Positions 10,501 to 21,190 of a DNA stretch of 64,000 nucleotides are shown here, in pieces. The notes beneath the pieces were generated by a model. That model was not told where the DNA came from. It saw nothing but the letters and a program-made list of their open reading frames with translations, and did not search any database. The number at the start of each line of letters is the position of its first letter. Position 1 is the first letter of the stretch. The translations under genes and the position numbers were made by a program. Origin of the DNA: Brachionus manjavacas (lineage: Eukaryota; Rotifera; Eurotatoria; Ploima; Brachionidae); assembly GCA_019054805.1 (NCBI GenBank), contig JAHQIY010000012.1, positions 2,542,001 to 2,606,000 on the forward strand. Reading direction: 5' to 3'.

Positions 10501-13253
10501 ACTATAATACATTAAAAAATTCAATTCAATTCAAATAAAATATATTTTTCGTAAAAAAACTTTTATCTTAAATTATTTATTATAAATAATGTGTCAATTA
10601 CATGAGTTAAAAACATGTCACTAAACCAGAGCAATATTTTCATAAAAAATAGCAATATTTATGCATATTTGCTTTTTGTTGCATGTCACTAAAAGCGAAT
10701 ATTTCAATTTTAAAAATCAGTGTTCACTCAAATATGACATGTCACTAAATTTGTTAGTGACATGTCATATTTATCGGACCATTACGTTATGAAATTTATA
10801 AAAATTTTATTCAATTTTTTTAAATATAAATAGAAATATATAAAAGTCGAAAAGTTTTTTTTATAATTTAGAAATATAACAAGTCGCGGATGGGACTGCG
10901 TCCCCTCCTGACTGACTCGTGGTCATCCACCGATCAGCCAAACATTTTTGAGTGCATCATGAGGTTTTTAATAAACTTAAATCTTAAAAATGTTGTATAT
11001 TTACTAAAACCGAATAAGCAAATTGATATCAAATGAAATAAACAATTGCCATCAGCGGGCGTTTTAATCGGTAAATAGTTTTTTATAAATTCTGGATGTT
11101 ACATGGATCCAATATTTCGTTCGACAAATAAATCTGTTAAAAAAATTGTTTACGATTTTTATATTCTTTCATTTTAATATTCAAATTTGGAAATAAATTC
11201 AAAGTCTGATCCTATGGATAATATCTCAAAAAAAAATTAGCGCTTTATTCATTTGAAATAAAGGTGCCACTCTTTATTTAAATAGTAAGAATAAGACTGT
11301 TGTTAAGTCTTTTTCAATATTTTTTTTTAAATTAAATGTGAAGCACTGCCCATTCTCGTATACAAATCTTTTAACATGGCGAACGGGTTTTGATTATTTG
11401 ACAAATACAACCATGATAAAATTTTTAAAAATAATTTATATATATATATATATTATATTAAATATTAATTATATTAATAAAATTATCCAAATTAAAAAAA
11501 AATAAAATATGGAAATAAAGTTGAATAAGTAAAAAACGGATCAATAAAAAAAAAAAAAAGGATCAAATGATGAAAAAAAATTAGTTAGTGGTTAGACATG
11601 TTTAAATATTTGATTATGATCAATTTTTGATGCTCAAAATGATCATTCTGAGTTCTATTTATGAAATGAATTGTTATTTCTTAATCTAATTAATACAGAG
11701 GTACATTTTTTGTTACATCCAAAAATCTAAAGGTAACCTCTGCAATAACATAACGCACATTGCAGAGTGCACACCATCTAAAAGATGCTATTTTTAATTG
11801 AATAATTTTTTGCAGAATTTTGCAGAATTTTGCAGAATTATGCAGAATTTAGCTTTAAATTTAACAAAGTATGTCAAATCCAAAAATGTACTTCTGCATT
11901 AATTCTATTAAGAAATAACTATTTATTTCATAATTAAAACTCAGAATGATCATTTTGAGCATCAAATATTGATCATAAACTTCAGAGTGCCATACAAAGC
12001 AGGTTTCGAATCAAGATATATTGAATACCCAACTACATTGTGTAATTGCTACTTTACTATTTCCTCTTTTTTTCCTGAAGCATCAACTGCGTAAACATGT
12101 GTCACATGGAGCACCCTATGATCAACACTTGAACATCTTGCACCTGTCATTACTTACAATTTGTCTATTTCAATTGTCTCTTATATTATATTTTACTTTT
12201 ATCTTATTTTTTTTTTATCTGAAGGAGCTTTGGATCGGTACAGAAAAAATATTAATTTAATAAAAGATAATTTAACTGTGATCTAATTAGCAATTTTTTT
12301 TGCAATCATTGATAAAAAAAATTTCTAAAATTTAATTTAGTATCTAATTTATTTTTTAGAAATTCATGTGGTAGTTTTCTTTAGTTATTTAGAAACAAAG
12401 AAAAGAAAAAAAAAAATTCAAATTATTTTACTTTATTTTTTCTTATTTTTAATTATTTTTTTAGAATCTTCATAAAAATTTCAGAAGCCTTGGCGGATGG
12501 ACGTTTGCTTTTTCACCATATTATGAGTTGAATATTACCAAATTTGTAGATTCGAGAGAAATTTTTGAGCTTCAAAAAATAGTAGACCCCATTAGCTATT
12601 TGGATAGATACAAGGAAACAAATATTTTAGTAATGACAACAAGCGGTGATGAATTCTTTCTGCCAGAGAACACAAATTCATATTGGCACAATTTAGTAGC
12701 TGCAACTGATGGTAAAGTTTTACTCAGACGTTTGCCTAATGCTGAACATGAAATTTATGAGCATGCAATCAGCGAGTTCGCAAGTCTCAGGTCGTTTTTC
12801 CTCAGTACGTATGAAAACAATCTTTTGCCTAGAGTTAAATGGATCATGCCTAATAATTTGACTCACGGAGTTATTCGAGCCTCGATTGATGTGTCTAGTG
12901 GAAGTCCGAAGCCATATGTTGTTAAATGCTACTATGCTAATACTCTTGACAATGCCAGAAGAGACTTTCGTCTAGTTATTGCCGATCCAAATGATTCATC
13001 AAAAGAGATTCTGCATCCAGTTGTGTGGTTCTCTACTGATAAAAATATCTTAATAGATGAAACAAAAAATGAGATTTTTTATGAGGTAGCTTTCGAAAAA
13101 CCGTATAGTGGTTGGTTGGGATTTTTTTTACAATTCAATTTTAAAGGATTAGATTTTAGTGTCAATGTGGTCACCACAGAGACAAATATTGTTCCTGAGA
13201 CATTTCCTTTTGAAGATTGCTCACGAGAATCCTGCTTGGGAAAATTGGTTTAA
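7594..13253 (+). CDS. AprA/PqaA-family secreted protein (PhoPQ-activated pathogenicity-related type)
   Basis: Five exons: 7594-7798, 7854-7968, 9089-9200, 9255-9554 and 12465-13253. All have GT..AG borders and consistent phases, giving 506 aa. The N-terminus (KKLFCYIFCFASYN) looks like a signal peptide. Family landmarks in order: TPLDDYVN near residue 28, NMTSQKW, RPIWWHW, FIFIGG, then GESKRGWTTW with the expected nucleophile Ser at about 212, the Asp of GDEFFLP at about 306 and the His of NAEHE at about 339. These fit an alpha/beta-hydrolase triad. Relatives include bacterial PqaA proteins and Dictyostelium AprA, a secreted proliferation repressor; the role in animals is not established. Intron 4 (2.9 kb) carries three mobile elements and intron 2 carries a MITE. 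An AATAAA lies at 13486. The gene appears intact. Confidence 0.85.
8330..8677. mobile_element. MITE of the AGTCAAG family in intron 2
   Basis: Left end CCTTAAATTTGAAAAAAGTC and right end with complement CCTTAATGAGATTTGG...AAAAGTC form imperfect inverted repeats, followed inward by AAGT(C)A-type motifs. Similar ends occur at 7011, 21613, 40793-41405 and 43082-43135. Confidence 0.45.
10057..10787. mobile_element. Tc1/mariner-type MITE with 190-bp inverted repeats
   Basis: Left arm 10057-10247 and right arm 10600-10787 are near-identical inverted copies (end sequence ACGTAATGGTCCGATAAATA). The arms contain several AGTGACATGTCA palindrome-like motifs. The element is flanked by TA on both sides (10055-10056, 10788-10789), the target duplication of the Tc1/mariner superfamily. 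The 350-bp centre has no coding capacity. It sits in intron 4 of the AprA-like gene. High arm identity suggests a fairly recent insertion or ongoing gene conversion between arms. Confidence 0.85.
11615..11977. mobile_element. Foldback MITE
   Basis: Arms 11615-11722 and 11866-11977 are inverted copies sharing GATGCTCAAAATGATCATTC at their outer halves and TTATTTCTTAAT further in. The centre has four tandem TTTTGCAGAA units at about 11812-11852. No coding frame. It lies in intron 4 of the AprA-like gene. Target duplication not identified. Confidence 0.8.
12016..12258 (+). repeat. SINE-like dispersed repeat, full copy
   Basis: The 5' block is CCCAACTACATTGTGTAATT then GCTACTTTACTATTTC. The 3' block is TCTGAAGGAGCTTTGGATC then GGTACAGAAAA with an A/T tail. 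Both blocks recur at 56190-56497 with the same order and a T-rich variable middle. A GTTTCGAATC just upstream (12004) resembles a pol III B box, but I cannot show it belongs to the repeat. Confidence 0.65.
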
Positions 13254-13676
13254 TTTTTTCTTTTGGATATTTTTTAAATCAATTAGTAAAGATTGAAAAT
13301 TTATTGAAGACCAAGTACAAACTAAATTTTTTTTTTTCTAAAAATTATAAAAAGTTATGTAAATAAGTGATTTTTTATTTTTGGCTTAAAAAATTTAAAA
13401 AAAAACCGTATCAAAGGTTGGATTTGAAAAAAAATAATCTGTGAAATCAAGTACAAATTCGAGAAAACAATTTGCTTTCTGAAAAAATAAAATTAAAAAA
13501 TTCTCATAATATAATGAAACGGTTTAGTAGTCGTGCATAGTATTTTCTTTAATCTAACTTGATTATTAATTTAACTGTTTAAAAAAGAAAAATTTAAGAT
13601 TTACTTTTAGGTGAAAAAAAATTTTGAATTTTTTTATTTTTAATTTCAATTGTTCAAAAAAGCAAATAATTTACAT
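13254..13676. other. 3' flank of the AprA-like gene
   Basis: AT-rich with a polyadenylation-type AATAAA at 13486. Nothing else recognised. Confidence 0.45.
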
Positions 13677-14265
13677 AGTGTTGGCAATCGATTATCAAAA
13701 ATCGACTTACTCTAAATCGACTAATTAGTCAACTATTAAATCGATTTAAAAATCGTTTTATTTTTTCTAGTTGACTATAAAGTTTCTTAAATATCTCGAA
13801 ATGAAAAATTAGGAATTAGCAATAAATGTTTTTTTTTTTAAATAAAAATATTTAAATTGATTTAAAATTTCAAATTTAAAGCAAAAATTACAATTTAACG
13901 ATTAATTAAAAAAAAAATATTTTATTCGTAATAAAAATAGATTAAAATTTTAAAAACTAAAAATTTGAAACGATTTAAAATATCTAAAAAAAAATTCTAA
14001 ATTAATTTTCTATAAATTTTCTGAAACTACCATCATTTTGTGAATTTTTAGCGGATTTAATTTATTTCTTCTTTCCCAGACTGTATAGCCTGTGGCAGAA
14101 AAAAGTTAATTAAATTTTAAATTTAAATCTATTTAAATATCTTTATTATAAAAAAAAACATTTATTGCTAATCCCTAATTTTTAATTTCGAGATATTTAA
14201 GAAACTTTACAGTCAACTAGAAAAAATTAATCGATTTAATAATCGACTAAAAATAATTAATTAGT
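13677..14265. mobile_element. Foldback MITE, probably split by a LINE insertion
   Basis: Inverted arms: 13767-13850 (CTAGTTGACTATAAAGTTTC ...) pairs with 14152-14220 (... GAAACTTTACAGTCAACTAG). Outside them, ATCGATT/TCGACTA motifs occur on both sides (13688-13760; 14228-14255). The expected outer right end is missing at 14265, where LINE sequence starts. TCGACTA-rich sequence resumes at 15663-15690, which would fit the LINE having landed in the right arm. Confidence 0.65.
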
Positions 14266-15661
14266 AGTAGTAGTAGTAGTTCTTGCTGCGACACCTAACA
14301 TGTAGATTGTCTAAGCCCATCACCGCCAATTGGCCGTGTAGAGCTGTAGCAGCCGATTTCATTGAACTTATCTAAAGCCATTTTAAAATTAGCGGTTGAC
14401 TTGGATTTCACCACGTTTTCTGGCAACCTATTCCAATGCGGAACTACTCTGTTTGAGAAAAATACATGTCTGGCATTTACCGCAGCCGCAAAATCGTTTC
14501 TAATTTTAGCTGGGAAACTTTCTCTCTGGACTCTGATGCTATTTCCTCTTAACGCCCCGGCTGGTCCCTTGTTTTCTGATTTATTCACTAGATTCTTGAC
14601 CAAGCTTACCTTTTCTATTCCATTCACTAGTTTGTACATTTCAATCAAGTCCCCTCTCACTCTTCTTTCACTCAGCTTTGTCAGTCCTAATTTTGTCAAC
14701 CTCTTTTCATACGGCATGTTTCTTACAGACAAAGGTATTTTTGTTGCCCTCTCTTGCACCTTTTCCAACGCATTCACGTCCATTTTCATACTTGTATTCC
14801 AAACCTGCACTGCGTAATCTAGGTGGGGTCTCACCATGGATATGTACAATCTTACCCACAGGCTTTCCTCTCTACTTGTAAACGTTCGCTTTAGCATTCC
14901 AAGTACCCTACTCGCTTTCGCACAAGCACTTTTCACTTGGCTGGTCCACTTTAAATCTGATGAAACCATCACTCCAAGATCCCTTTCACAATCTGTGGTC
15001 GCTAGTATAACATTCCTGTTGCTTTTTTTGTGTATATTTATGCCTTTCATTTAGTCTGCCGAAATGTATTACTTTACATTTGTTAGCACAAAGTCCCATA
15101 CGCCAAACCTCTATTCATTGACATACTGCATCCAGATCTTTCTGTAACATCGCTCTCTCATAAACATTATTAACTATACCGAGTATTTTTGAGTCATCTG
15201 CATACAATTCCATTCTATTTGAAACGCAGTCAGGTAGGTCATTTATGTACAAAACAAATAGCAGGGGTCCAAGTACAGATCCTTGCGGAACTCCACTCAG
15301 TACCTCTGACCATCTAGAAACTCCATCTCCGAGTACAACTCGCTGAGTTCTCGTACTCAAAAAGTCTTCGAGCCAACTTACTATTTTCTCACCTAGTCCA
15401 TAACCACGTAGTTTATGAAGAAGTCGTTGATGAGGTACCGTATCAAAAGCCTTTGAGAAGTCTAATAGTATTTCATCCACACTGTTACCTTTGGCCAACT
15501 CAGTCGTGATCATATCAAGCGTTTCAAGTAGATTCGTTACACAACCTTTCTTTGGAACAAATCCATGTTGAATTCCAATTATTAGATTATTCTCTTGAAG
15601 GTAAAACATTATTCGGTCCCTGACAATACCTTCCAGAACTTTACAAGCGACAGACGTCAGT
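14266..15661 (-). mobile_element. 5'-truncated CR1/Jockey-like LINE
   Basis: Reading the minus strand: reverse transcriptase motifs LLDFSKAFDTVPH, GVPQGSVLGPLLF and LYADDSK (catalytic YADD), then DLGVMVSSDLKWTSQ, RPHLDYAVQVWN, VQERATKI, RRVRGDLI and FFSNRVVPHWNRLPENVV at the C-terminus. A (TAG)n run at 14263-14281 is the 3' microsatellite tail. The 5' end begins inside the RT domain (LTSVACKVLEGIVRDR), so endonuclease and ORF1 are gone. It is the least decayed LINE in the window. It seems to sit in the right arm of a MITE. Confidence 0.9.
14295..15661 (-). pseudogene. LINE reverse transcriptase, C-terminal two-thirds
   Basis: Two open segments, 15661-15115 (RT fingers/palm with YADD) and 15050-14295 (thumb and C-terminal region), are interrupted once at about 15060-15115, where a stop or small frameshift separates ...DLDAVCQ from MKGINIHKK. 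Both catalytic aspartates of YADD are present. Without the 5' half the element cannot mobilise itself. Confidence 0.85.
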
Positions 15662-16345
15662 GATTTAATAGTTTTAATAGTCGACTAAAAAAAAACAGTC
15701 TAATAGTAATTTTAAAAATGTATGCAAGTTGGATAGACACAAAATTCACAGAGAAAAACGCATTTGTAAGGGTCATACCTATATGGAAGAGAACGAAGAA
15801 GTTAATTTATCATCTCCAGTTCAATAGATTTATCATCTCCAGTTCAATAGATTTTCATTTTGTGTGTTTGGGATGGCTACTTTATGATAAAAATTGTTAT
15901 GGATTACATTTCAAACAGCCAAAAGAAATAAAATATTAGAGGGCACCGGAAAGTGACACCAAATGAAGTTCAATGTATTTTGAATATTTTGTTCGATTTC
16001 GTTTTTTGGTTTTTAAAAAATAAAAGTATAAATCAATGAATCTAATCACACATTAAAGATTATTCTTTTATTTTAATTTGCAACAATGCTTCTTAATTTT
16101 TTTTTAATATACAGATATACCATGTTTTTTTTTAAATTTTAAATAAATGGTTTGGTTTCTGGAAAATTAAAAAAAAAAATAAAAAGATAGAGAATGACAT
16201 TACTAGGCGCTAGGCATGATACAGAAATCCTGATTAATTTTTTTTCATTGCCTTTAACTTCCCAGTAATTTTTGGATCACATACAAAGAAGCTTGTTTGT
16301 AAAACAGAAAATTAATTAATATTTTTCGAGATTCTAAAAATTTAG
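15662..16345. other. AT-rich spacer with a small tandem duplication
   Basis: Holds a direct duplication of ATTTATCATCTCCAGTTCAA at 15808-15850. Otherwise AT-rich with no supported gene. The 74-codon frame at 15718 spans the duplication and looks random. Confidence 0.4.
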
Positions 16346-16543
16346 GAAAATCCAATTAATCAAGTATGCCGTGTTCAAGTACCATTGCCATATCAAGTAC
16401 CACAACAAGTTGCTGTTCCAACTCCAATTAGAATTCCAATAAGAGTAACAGTTCCACAACCAGTTCCAGTTACATGCCCAGTTCGTATTCAAATTAGAAT
16501 TAGAATTCCAAGACCAGTGCCAAGAAATTACCTAGTCGATTGA
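16346..16543 (+). CDS. Terminal exon of a Val/Pro/Arg/Ile-repeat protein
   Basis: An acceptor TTTAG precedes 16346, and the frame is open for 65 codons to TGA 16541-16543. The peptide is built of short repeats: VQVPLPYQVPQQVAVP, TPIRIPIRVTVPQPVPV, then VRIQIRIRIPRPVP. Such alternating V-P and R-I units occur in structural or secreted repeat proteins. No family assignment is possible. Upstream exons were not found with confidence. Confidence 0.4.
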   Translation, partial: ENPINQVCRVQVPLPYQVPQQVAVPTPIRIPIRVTVPQPVPVTCPVRIQIRIRIPRPVPRNYLVD

Positions 16544-17690
16544 TCCATGGATCAAATCATTTTTCGACCAAGGTAAACTTAAAAAGCCAAATAAGTGATG
16601 AGTAATATAAAAATTAATTTCTTTTTAAATTTTATTTCTTTTTTTTATTTTACTTTATATTTAGCTATGTTTTTTTAATCTGAAGAAGCTTTAGTTAATG
16701 ATGAAATACAATACTGCGGGTGTTCGCCAAGACTCATTAATTAGCTTTTTATTTAGTAAATTTTTTAATAAAATCACTCTCTTCCTTTTGATGTTCACTT
16801 GGTTCTATTCTTCAATTTTAACAAGAAAGGAAATTTCACCAAGCACCATTTGTTGATTAGGAAGCTGATGTGGATTTGCCAAAAATCAAAATTTAAAAAT
16901 CTAACAAAAAATAATTCATTTCTACTTTTTCTTGAATATATTTCTTAGCAGCAGCTAATTATATTCTTTCGTATCTAATTTTAATTAAAAAAAAAGGTAA
17001 ATTATTTCAGAAAAAAAGATTCTTATTTTTATTAGCATATATTTGCTTTTTTAAACAGCAATTTAAATCACATGAAAAAAAAAAAAAAACAAAATCAAAT
17101 ATTTAAAGAAATGACTATTCGATTAATTTTGCTCCAAAGAAAAATAATTATCTACAATATTTTTTTCTACTAAAAATTAATTACTATAAAATAAAATTAG
17201 CTGCTACCAAAAACTAAGCCCTTTTCCTTCAGAAATCTGATTAATTTTTATTTTTATCACTCGAATTAGTTTATTAAGCCGGTAAAATTGGGGTTTATTT
17301 TGTCAGTCTTAAAATATTAAATAGTCAGTTCAAAAATTTTGTTAGTCAATTAATTTTTTTGTCATCTCATTTTTGAAATGTTCTCTTAATGCTGAAATTA
17401 ATTCTTGCTCAATTTTTTTCTATGTGAATTAAACAAATTGCTTAAAACTTGTCTAAAAATTTTGTTTTATCATTAAAAAATTTATGACTAAAATCTAAGA
17501 TAATGAATCTCATTAATATTGCTCCGAATAATTTAATTTTTTAGCAAAATTTTCCACATCTTCAAAGAATCATAAAAACAAAAAGAATAATTGATGATTT
17601 TTTTTATTTTCCAAAATAATATAGCAATCATTTAAGATCTTAAATAAAATTTTGTTTGACACAAGGAAAATTTTTTTAATTACAACAAAG
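16544..17690. other. AT-rich intergenic
   Basis: No gene recognised. An oligo-A run (17076-17090) and an AATAAA near 16767 that could serve the preceding exon. Confidence 0.4.
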
Positions 17691-17696
17691 TTTATT
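17691..17696 (-). terminator. Polyadenylation signal of eIF1
   Basis: TTTATT on the plus strand, which is AATAAA on the minus strand, 45 nt beyond the eIF1 stop codon. Confidence 0.6.
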
Positions 17697-17741
17697 ATTT
17701 AATATTTTAAAAATAAAAATCCCATTTTGTTTGAAAATTGC

Positions 17742-18113
17742 TTAGAAACCATGCAACTTGAGTTGGTTTTCTTTGACAATTCCGATTTCAGTCAAAAACT
17801 GGCATACATTATTGCGCTGGTCGCCTTGCAACTGTACAACTTCGCCATATTCTGGATGCTCTACCACAGTGCCATTACAGGCGAACTTTTTCTTGAACGC
17901 TCGAACAAGCTTTTTTTTGTCGAACTCCTCACTTATTCCCTGAACAGTGGTCAGTGTTTTTCGGCCATTTCTTTGTTGAATTCGTATGTGCACGATTCCG
18001 CCACCAACGTTCTTGTTTAATTCGCCTTTGCTCTCTGTGTCTATATCTGCTCCGGCATCACTAAATGGATCAGTTGGTCTTAAGTTTAATATTTGTGAGT
18101 CTGAACTTGTCAT
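17742..18113 (-). CDS. EIF1: Translation initiation factor eIF1 (SUI1)
   Basis: Intronless 123-codon frame from ATG 18111-18113. The SUI1 domain is highly conserved: VHIRIQQRNGRKTLTTVQGI, KKKLVRAFKKKFACNGTV, EHPEYGEVVQLQGDQR, ending QLKLHGF. eIF1 binds the 40S P-site region and enforces start-codon stringency in the cytoplasm. The C-terminal core matches animal eIF1 almost residue for residue. The N-terminal tail (first about 40 residues) is longer and divergent, as is normal; total length is slightly above the usual 113. AATAAA on the minus strand at 17691-17696. The lack of introns could reflect an old retrocopy or simple intron loss. Confidence 0.97.
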   Translation of the reverse strand: MTSSDSQILNLRPTDPFSDAGADIDTESKGELNKNVGGGIVHIRIQQRNGRKTLTTVQGISEEFDKKKLVRAFKKKFACNGTVVEHPEYGEVVQLQGDQRNNVCQFLTEIGIVKENQLKLHGF

Positions 18114-18299
18114 TAAAAAGTTATTGATCTATGAGTCTAAAACAATACAAATTAATAGGAATTAAAAGAATTAATTTGGCTGTGGCTTTCTTCCTAAATT
18201 TTGTTTGAAAATTTTAATTTATTATTTTAATTTTGTTCGTCGATGCTTTTTCGCTCTCGCTCTCTCTCTACTTGTGATTTATGAAAAATTATTTTGTTT

Positions 18300-18320
18300 T
18301 TTCTTCTATATATAGGCAGA
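18300..18320 (-). promoter_or_regulatory. Possible TATA box of eIF1
   Basis: The minus strand reads CTATATATAG about 190 nt upstream of the eIF1 ATG, followed by a GA-rich (CT on plus) tract at 18255-18272. Suggestive, but AT-rich DNA gives such matches easily. Confidence 0.3.
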
Positions 18321-18984
18321 TTGGTTTTTAAATTGTGTGAATTAAATTACAGTGTGGACCATTTTTTTAACATATACTTACTTAGCTAGAAGCTCTCTAA
18401 GCTATTCTAAAATATTTTTTCGAAAAATTGAAATTTCTAAATGCAAGTATTTTGAAATTATAAAAATGCATAATATATTCTCGAGGGAGTTGGTGATCAG
18501 CATTGTGTGCAAAGTGCATTTGTACCTAAGAAAATTCCAGATTTTGCAAAGCTCTTAAATAAGCTTCACTTTTTTGGATATTTGATTTTTTTTAAATTCT
18601 AAATGAAAATAAAATTTTGAAATTCGTGAAAGTAAAAAGTACAAAAAATCGAAAAACTTACGAACTAATAACATGTGTATTTTTCTTGATAAATATTTGA
18701 GTGTTTATATCTATTAACCCTAGTTTCTGGTCTTAATTTTTTAAAAAACATGAAAAAATTCTTATGCCTCTTAATTGTTGTGCACAATTTTTTTAGTAGA
18801 AATTCCACAGAATTAATAAAAATCGCCAAAAAAATTAATGCAACAATAAAATTAATATTGTGTCAATTTTTTTATTTAAAATAAACATTATAAGTAAAAT
18901 ACCAAAAAAAATTAATCTTTTTCATTTAATCAATAAAAAAACCTTTTTAGTAAAAGAAAGCTAAAAAAAAATCTACGAAAAAAA

Positions 18985-19315
18985 TTAAATTTTTTTTCTT
19001 AGTCTAACCATTTGTTCGGGATGATTCGAATGAGTCTCCTCTGATTCTTTAAATTTGAATTGATTATCATTGATCAATTCTAAAACCAAAGCTGACCCTT
19101 GAACCGACAATAACATCGACTTATCCCATCTTGTTTGCTCTATAACTTTCAAAAATTCCCGTTTATCTCACCGTTTTGCACTTTCGATTCAATTTCCTTT
19201 TGCAAGACTTTTTGATATGGAAATGATTCCGCATCATTAAGAGTTTCGTCTTCAGGATTGAGTAATACACTTTCACTTGATTTGGTCTGATCGACGGATT
19301 CCACAATAATGTTCA
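18985..19315 (-). CDS. Unknown protein, last two exons, 32-nt intron
   Basis: Exon 19315-19172 follows an acceptor TTAAAG and reads NIIVESVDQTKSSESV ... KEIESKVQN. A donor GTGAGA and acceptor TATAG bound a 32-nt intron (19171-19140). Exon 19139-18985 continues in phase as QTRWDKSMLLSVQGSALVLE then FKESEETHSNHPEQMV and stops at TAA 18987-18985. Without the intron the frame hits a TGA at once, so splicing restores a protein-like sequence on both sides. I do not recognise the family. Upstream exons were not found. A short indel in a pseudogene is the alternative. Confidence 0.45.
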
Positions 19316-20198
19316 CTTTAATCAATAAAACTTCAAGTCATTTACTGTTTGGATGAGTGCTTAATTTGTTGTCAATTTAAAAAAATATTGAGCTTTTAAG
19401 ATTTTAGTTGCAATTTATTTGGTAAAAGTTGTAAGTTTAGTAGATTTGTTATGTTTTCATTGATTTAATTATTTTATTGATAATATGTTCGGAAAAAAAA
19501 TGAAGATTTAAAAATATATAATTTTTGTTGATACTTTATAAGTTTGTGGTAATTTTTACTAAATTTATTATTTTCGAAACTGACAGCCAATTCTTATACT
19601 ATTTAATGATATTAACACCAAAATTTCAGATTCAATTCAATTCTCTTTATTAAAAATATCTTTTTACAAAAAATAAAAAAGGATATTTGTATTGCCAAAA
19701 AAAATATTAAAAAATATTATTATAAAAAATTAATAATATTTAATATAATAATAAAATATTAATTTAATATAAAATTTGACTATTTATTTATTTAAAAAAA
19801 TAGTTAAAAAAATTTTAATTTCTGGCAAAATTTCATTTATTTTAGTAAAATTAATTTACTAAGCTTTTAATGATCCTTTTTGTTCATCGCATTCGCTAAA
19901 TAATTCTTTTAAGAAATTATTTAATTCAATATTTTGATTAAAAAAAAAAATTCCGATTTGAATAAATTTTTATTCAAACTCAAGAAATACAAATAGAGAA
20001 TTGAGAATTCATCATTCATTAGAAAATTAAACACCTAAAAAAATTGTTTGGAAAATAACGAAAAATAATTTTTGGGTTTTGAATTTTTAGTGTTGCAATC
20101 AGAAATTTAGATGCATTGAGAAAATATGCTTTAAATTTTTTTCTTATTTCCTTTTTGTTTGAAATAGCTTTGAATCCATCTTACTTGGATTTTTTGGT
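19316..20198. other. AT-rich intergenic
   Basis: No gene seen. Dense AT sequence, including near-pure A/T at 19680-19800. Confidence 0.4.
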
Positions 20199-20315
20199 TT
20201 ATTTTCTGAATAATGGTCATTGTTTCGGCTATCTTTAACAATCTTACTACCTCTTTAACTTTCTGTTTCTATATCTCTACACTAGTATTTAAAAATAGAC
20301 CAGTTGACTTAAGTT
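20199..20315 (-). pseudogene. Decayed copy of the eIF1 gene 5' coding part
   Basis: Plus-strand DNA TTATTTTCTGAATAATGGTC parallels the intact gene's TTATTCCCTGAACAGTGGTC (17935). Further along, TTTCTATATCT and GACCAGTTGACTTAAGTT parallel TGTCTATATCT and GGATCAGTTGGTCTTAAGTT of the intact gene at the same relative spacing, with a deletion between. So this is an old partial duplicate, in the same orientation, 2.2 kb away. It has no usable frame. Confidence 0.65.
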
Positions 20316-21190
20316 GGAAATTTATTTGCCTTTTCTCTTTTCTGGGAGAAAAGTTAATTTGAAAAATACATGGAATTTACTAAATTTTAATTGAAAAAAA
20401 GGAATAATTAATTGCATTTAAAAGGATTGATTTATAATAAAACATATTCATTGTTTCTGAAAAAAATAAAGTTGAAAAAATCTCTAATGAATTTTAGGTA
20501 AAACCAATTTATTTTAAATTTTTTAAAAACATCAAGAGACTTGTATAAACACGAATTCAGTTTTATTGCCAAAATATTTAATAAAATGCTAAAATTTTTT
20601 AAATTGACATCTAAAAAAAAATACACAAAAAATTTAACAATTATTATAGTTCGAGTAATTCAAATTGGGACTAACTGAGTCAAAATTTTTTGTTATTGTC
20701 AAACTATCTTTTTTAAAATGAGTTAAAATTAAAAATTTTTTATTCATTTTTTTATATCTGTATTCTTTTTGTTAGAGTATGATTTTGTATCATCATAAAG
20801 TTTTAAAATTTTTAAAGCTTGATTATTAATTCCATATATCATAAATGTTTTTAAAAAATAATATGTCGTTATTAGTTATCAGTTCTACACTTAAAAAAAA
20901 CTTAATTAAACTAAGAACCATATTTATTTATAAATGATATTTTTTTAATCAAAAATAAAAAAAGAAAATAAAACTTTTTGACGCTTTTCTAGTCGAATAA
21001 TCTCTAACAGATTCATTCTTATCAATCCGAATGATTTTTCCTTTTAATTAAAGCTGGTAATTTTTTTTACAATTTTTGGAAAAAAATTTGTTTATAATTA
21101 TTTGAGTTTAAATTTATGAGTAATAAAAAATAGAATGTTTGAGTCTGTGATTTTTGAGGCACAATGTAAAAAAAATTATAATTAAAAAAA
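20316..21190. other. AT-rich intergenic
   Basis: No gene recognised. Confidence 0.4.

Noticed and set aside
11437-11455. (TA)n run
   Set aside because: Short simple repeat with no sign of function or element boundary.
14362-15054. Plus-strand frames over the 14-15 kb LINE
   Set aside because: Antisense of the reverse transcriptase gene; no protein character.
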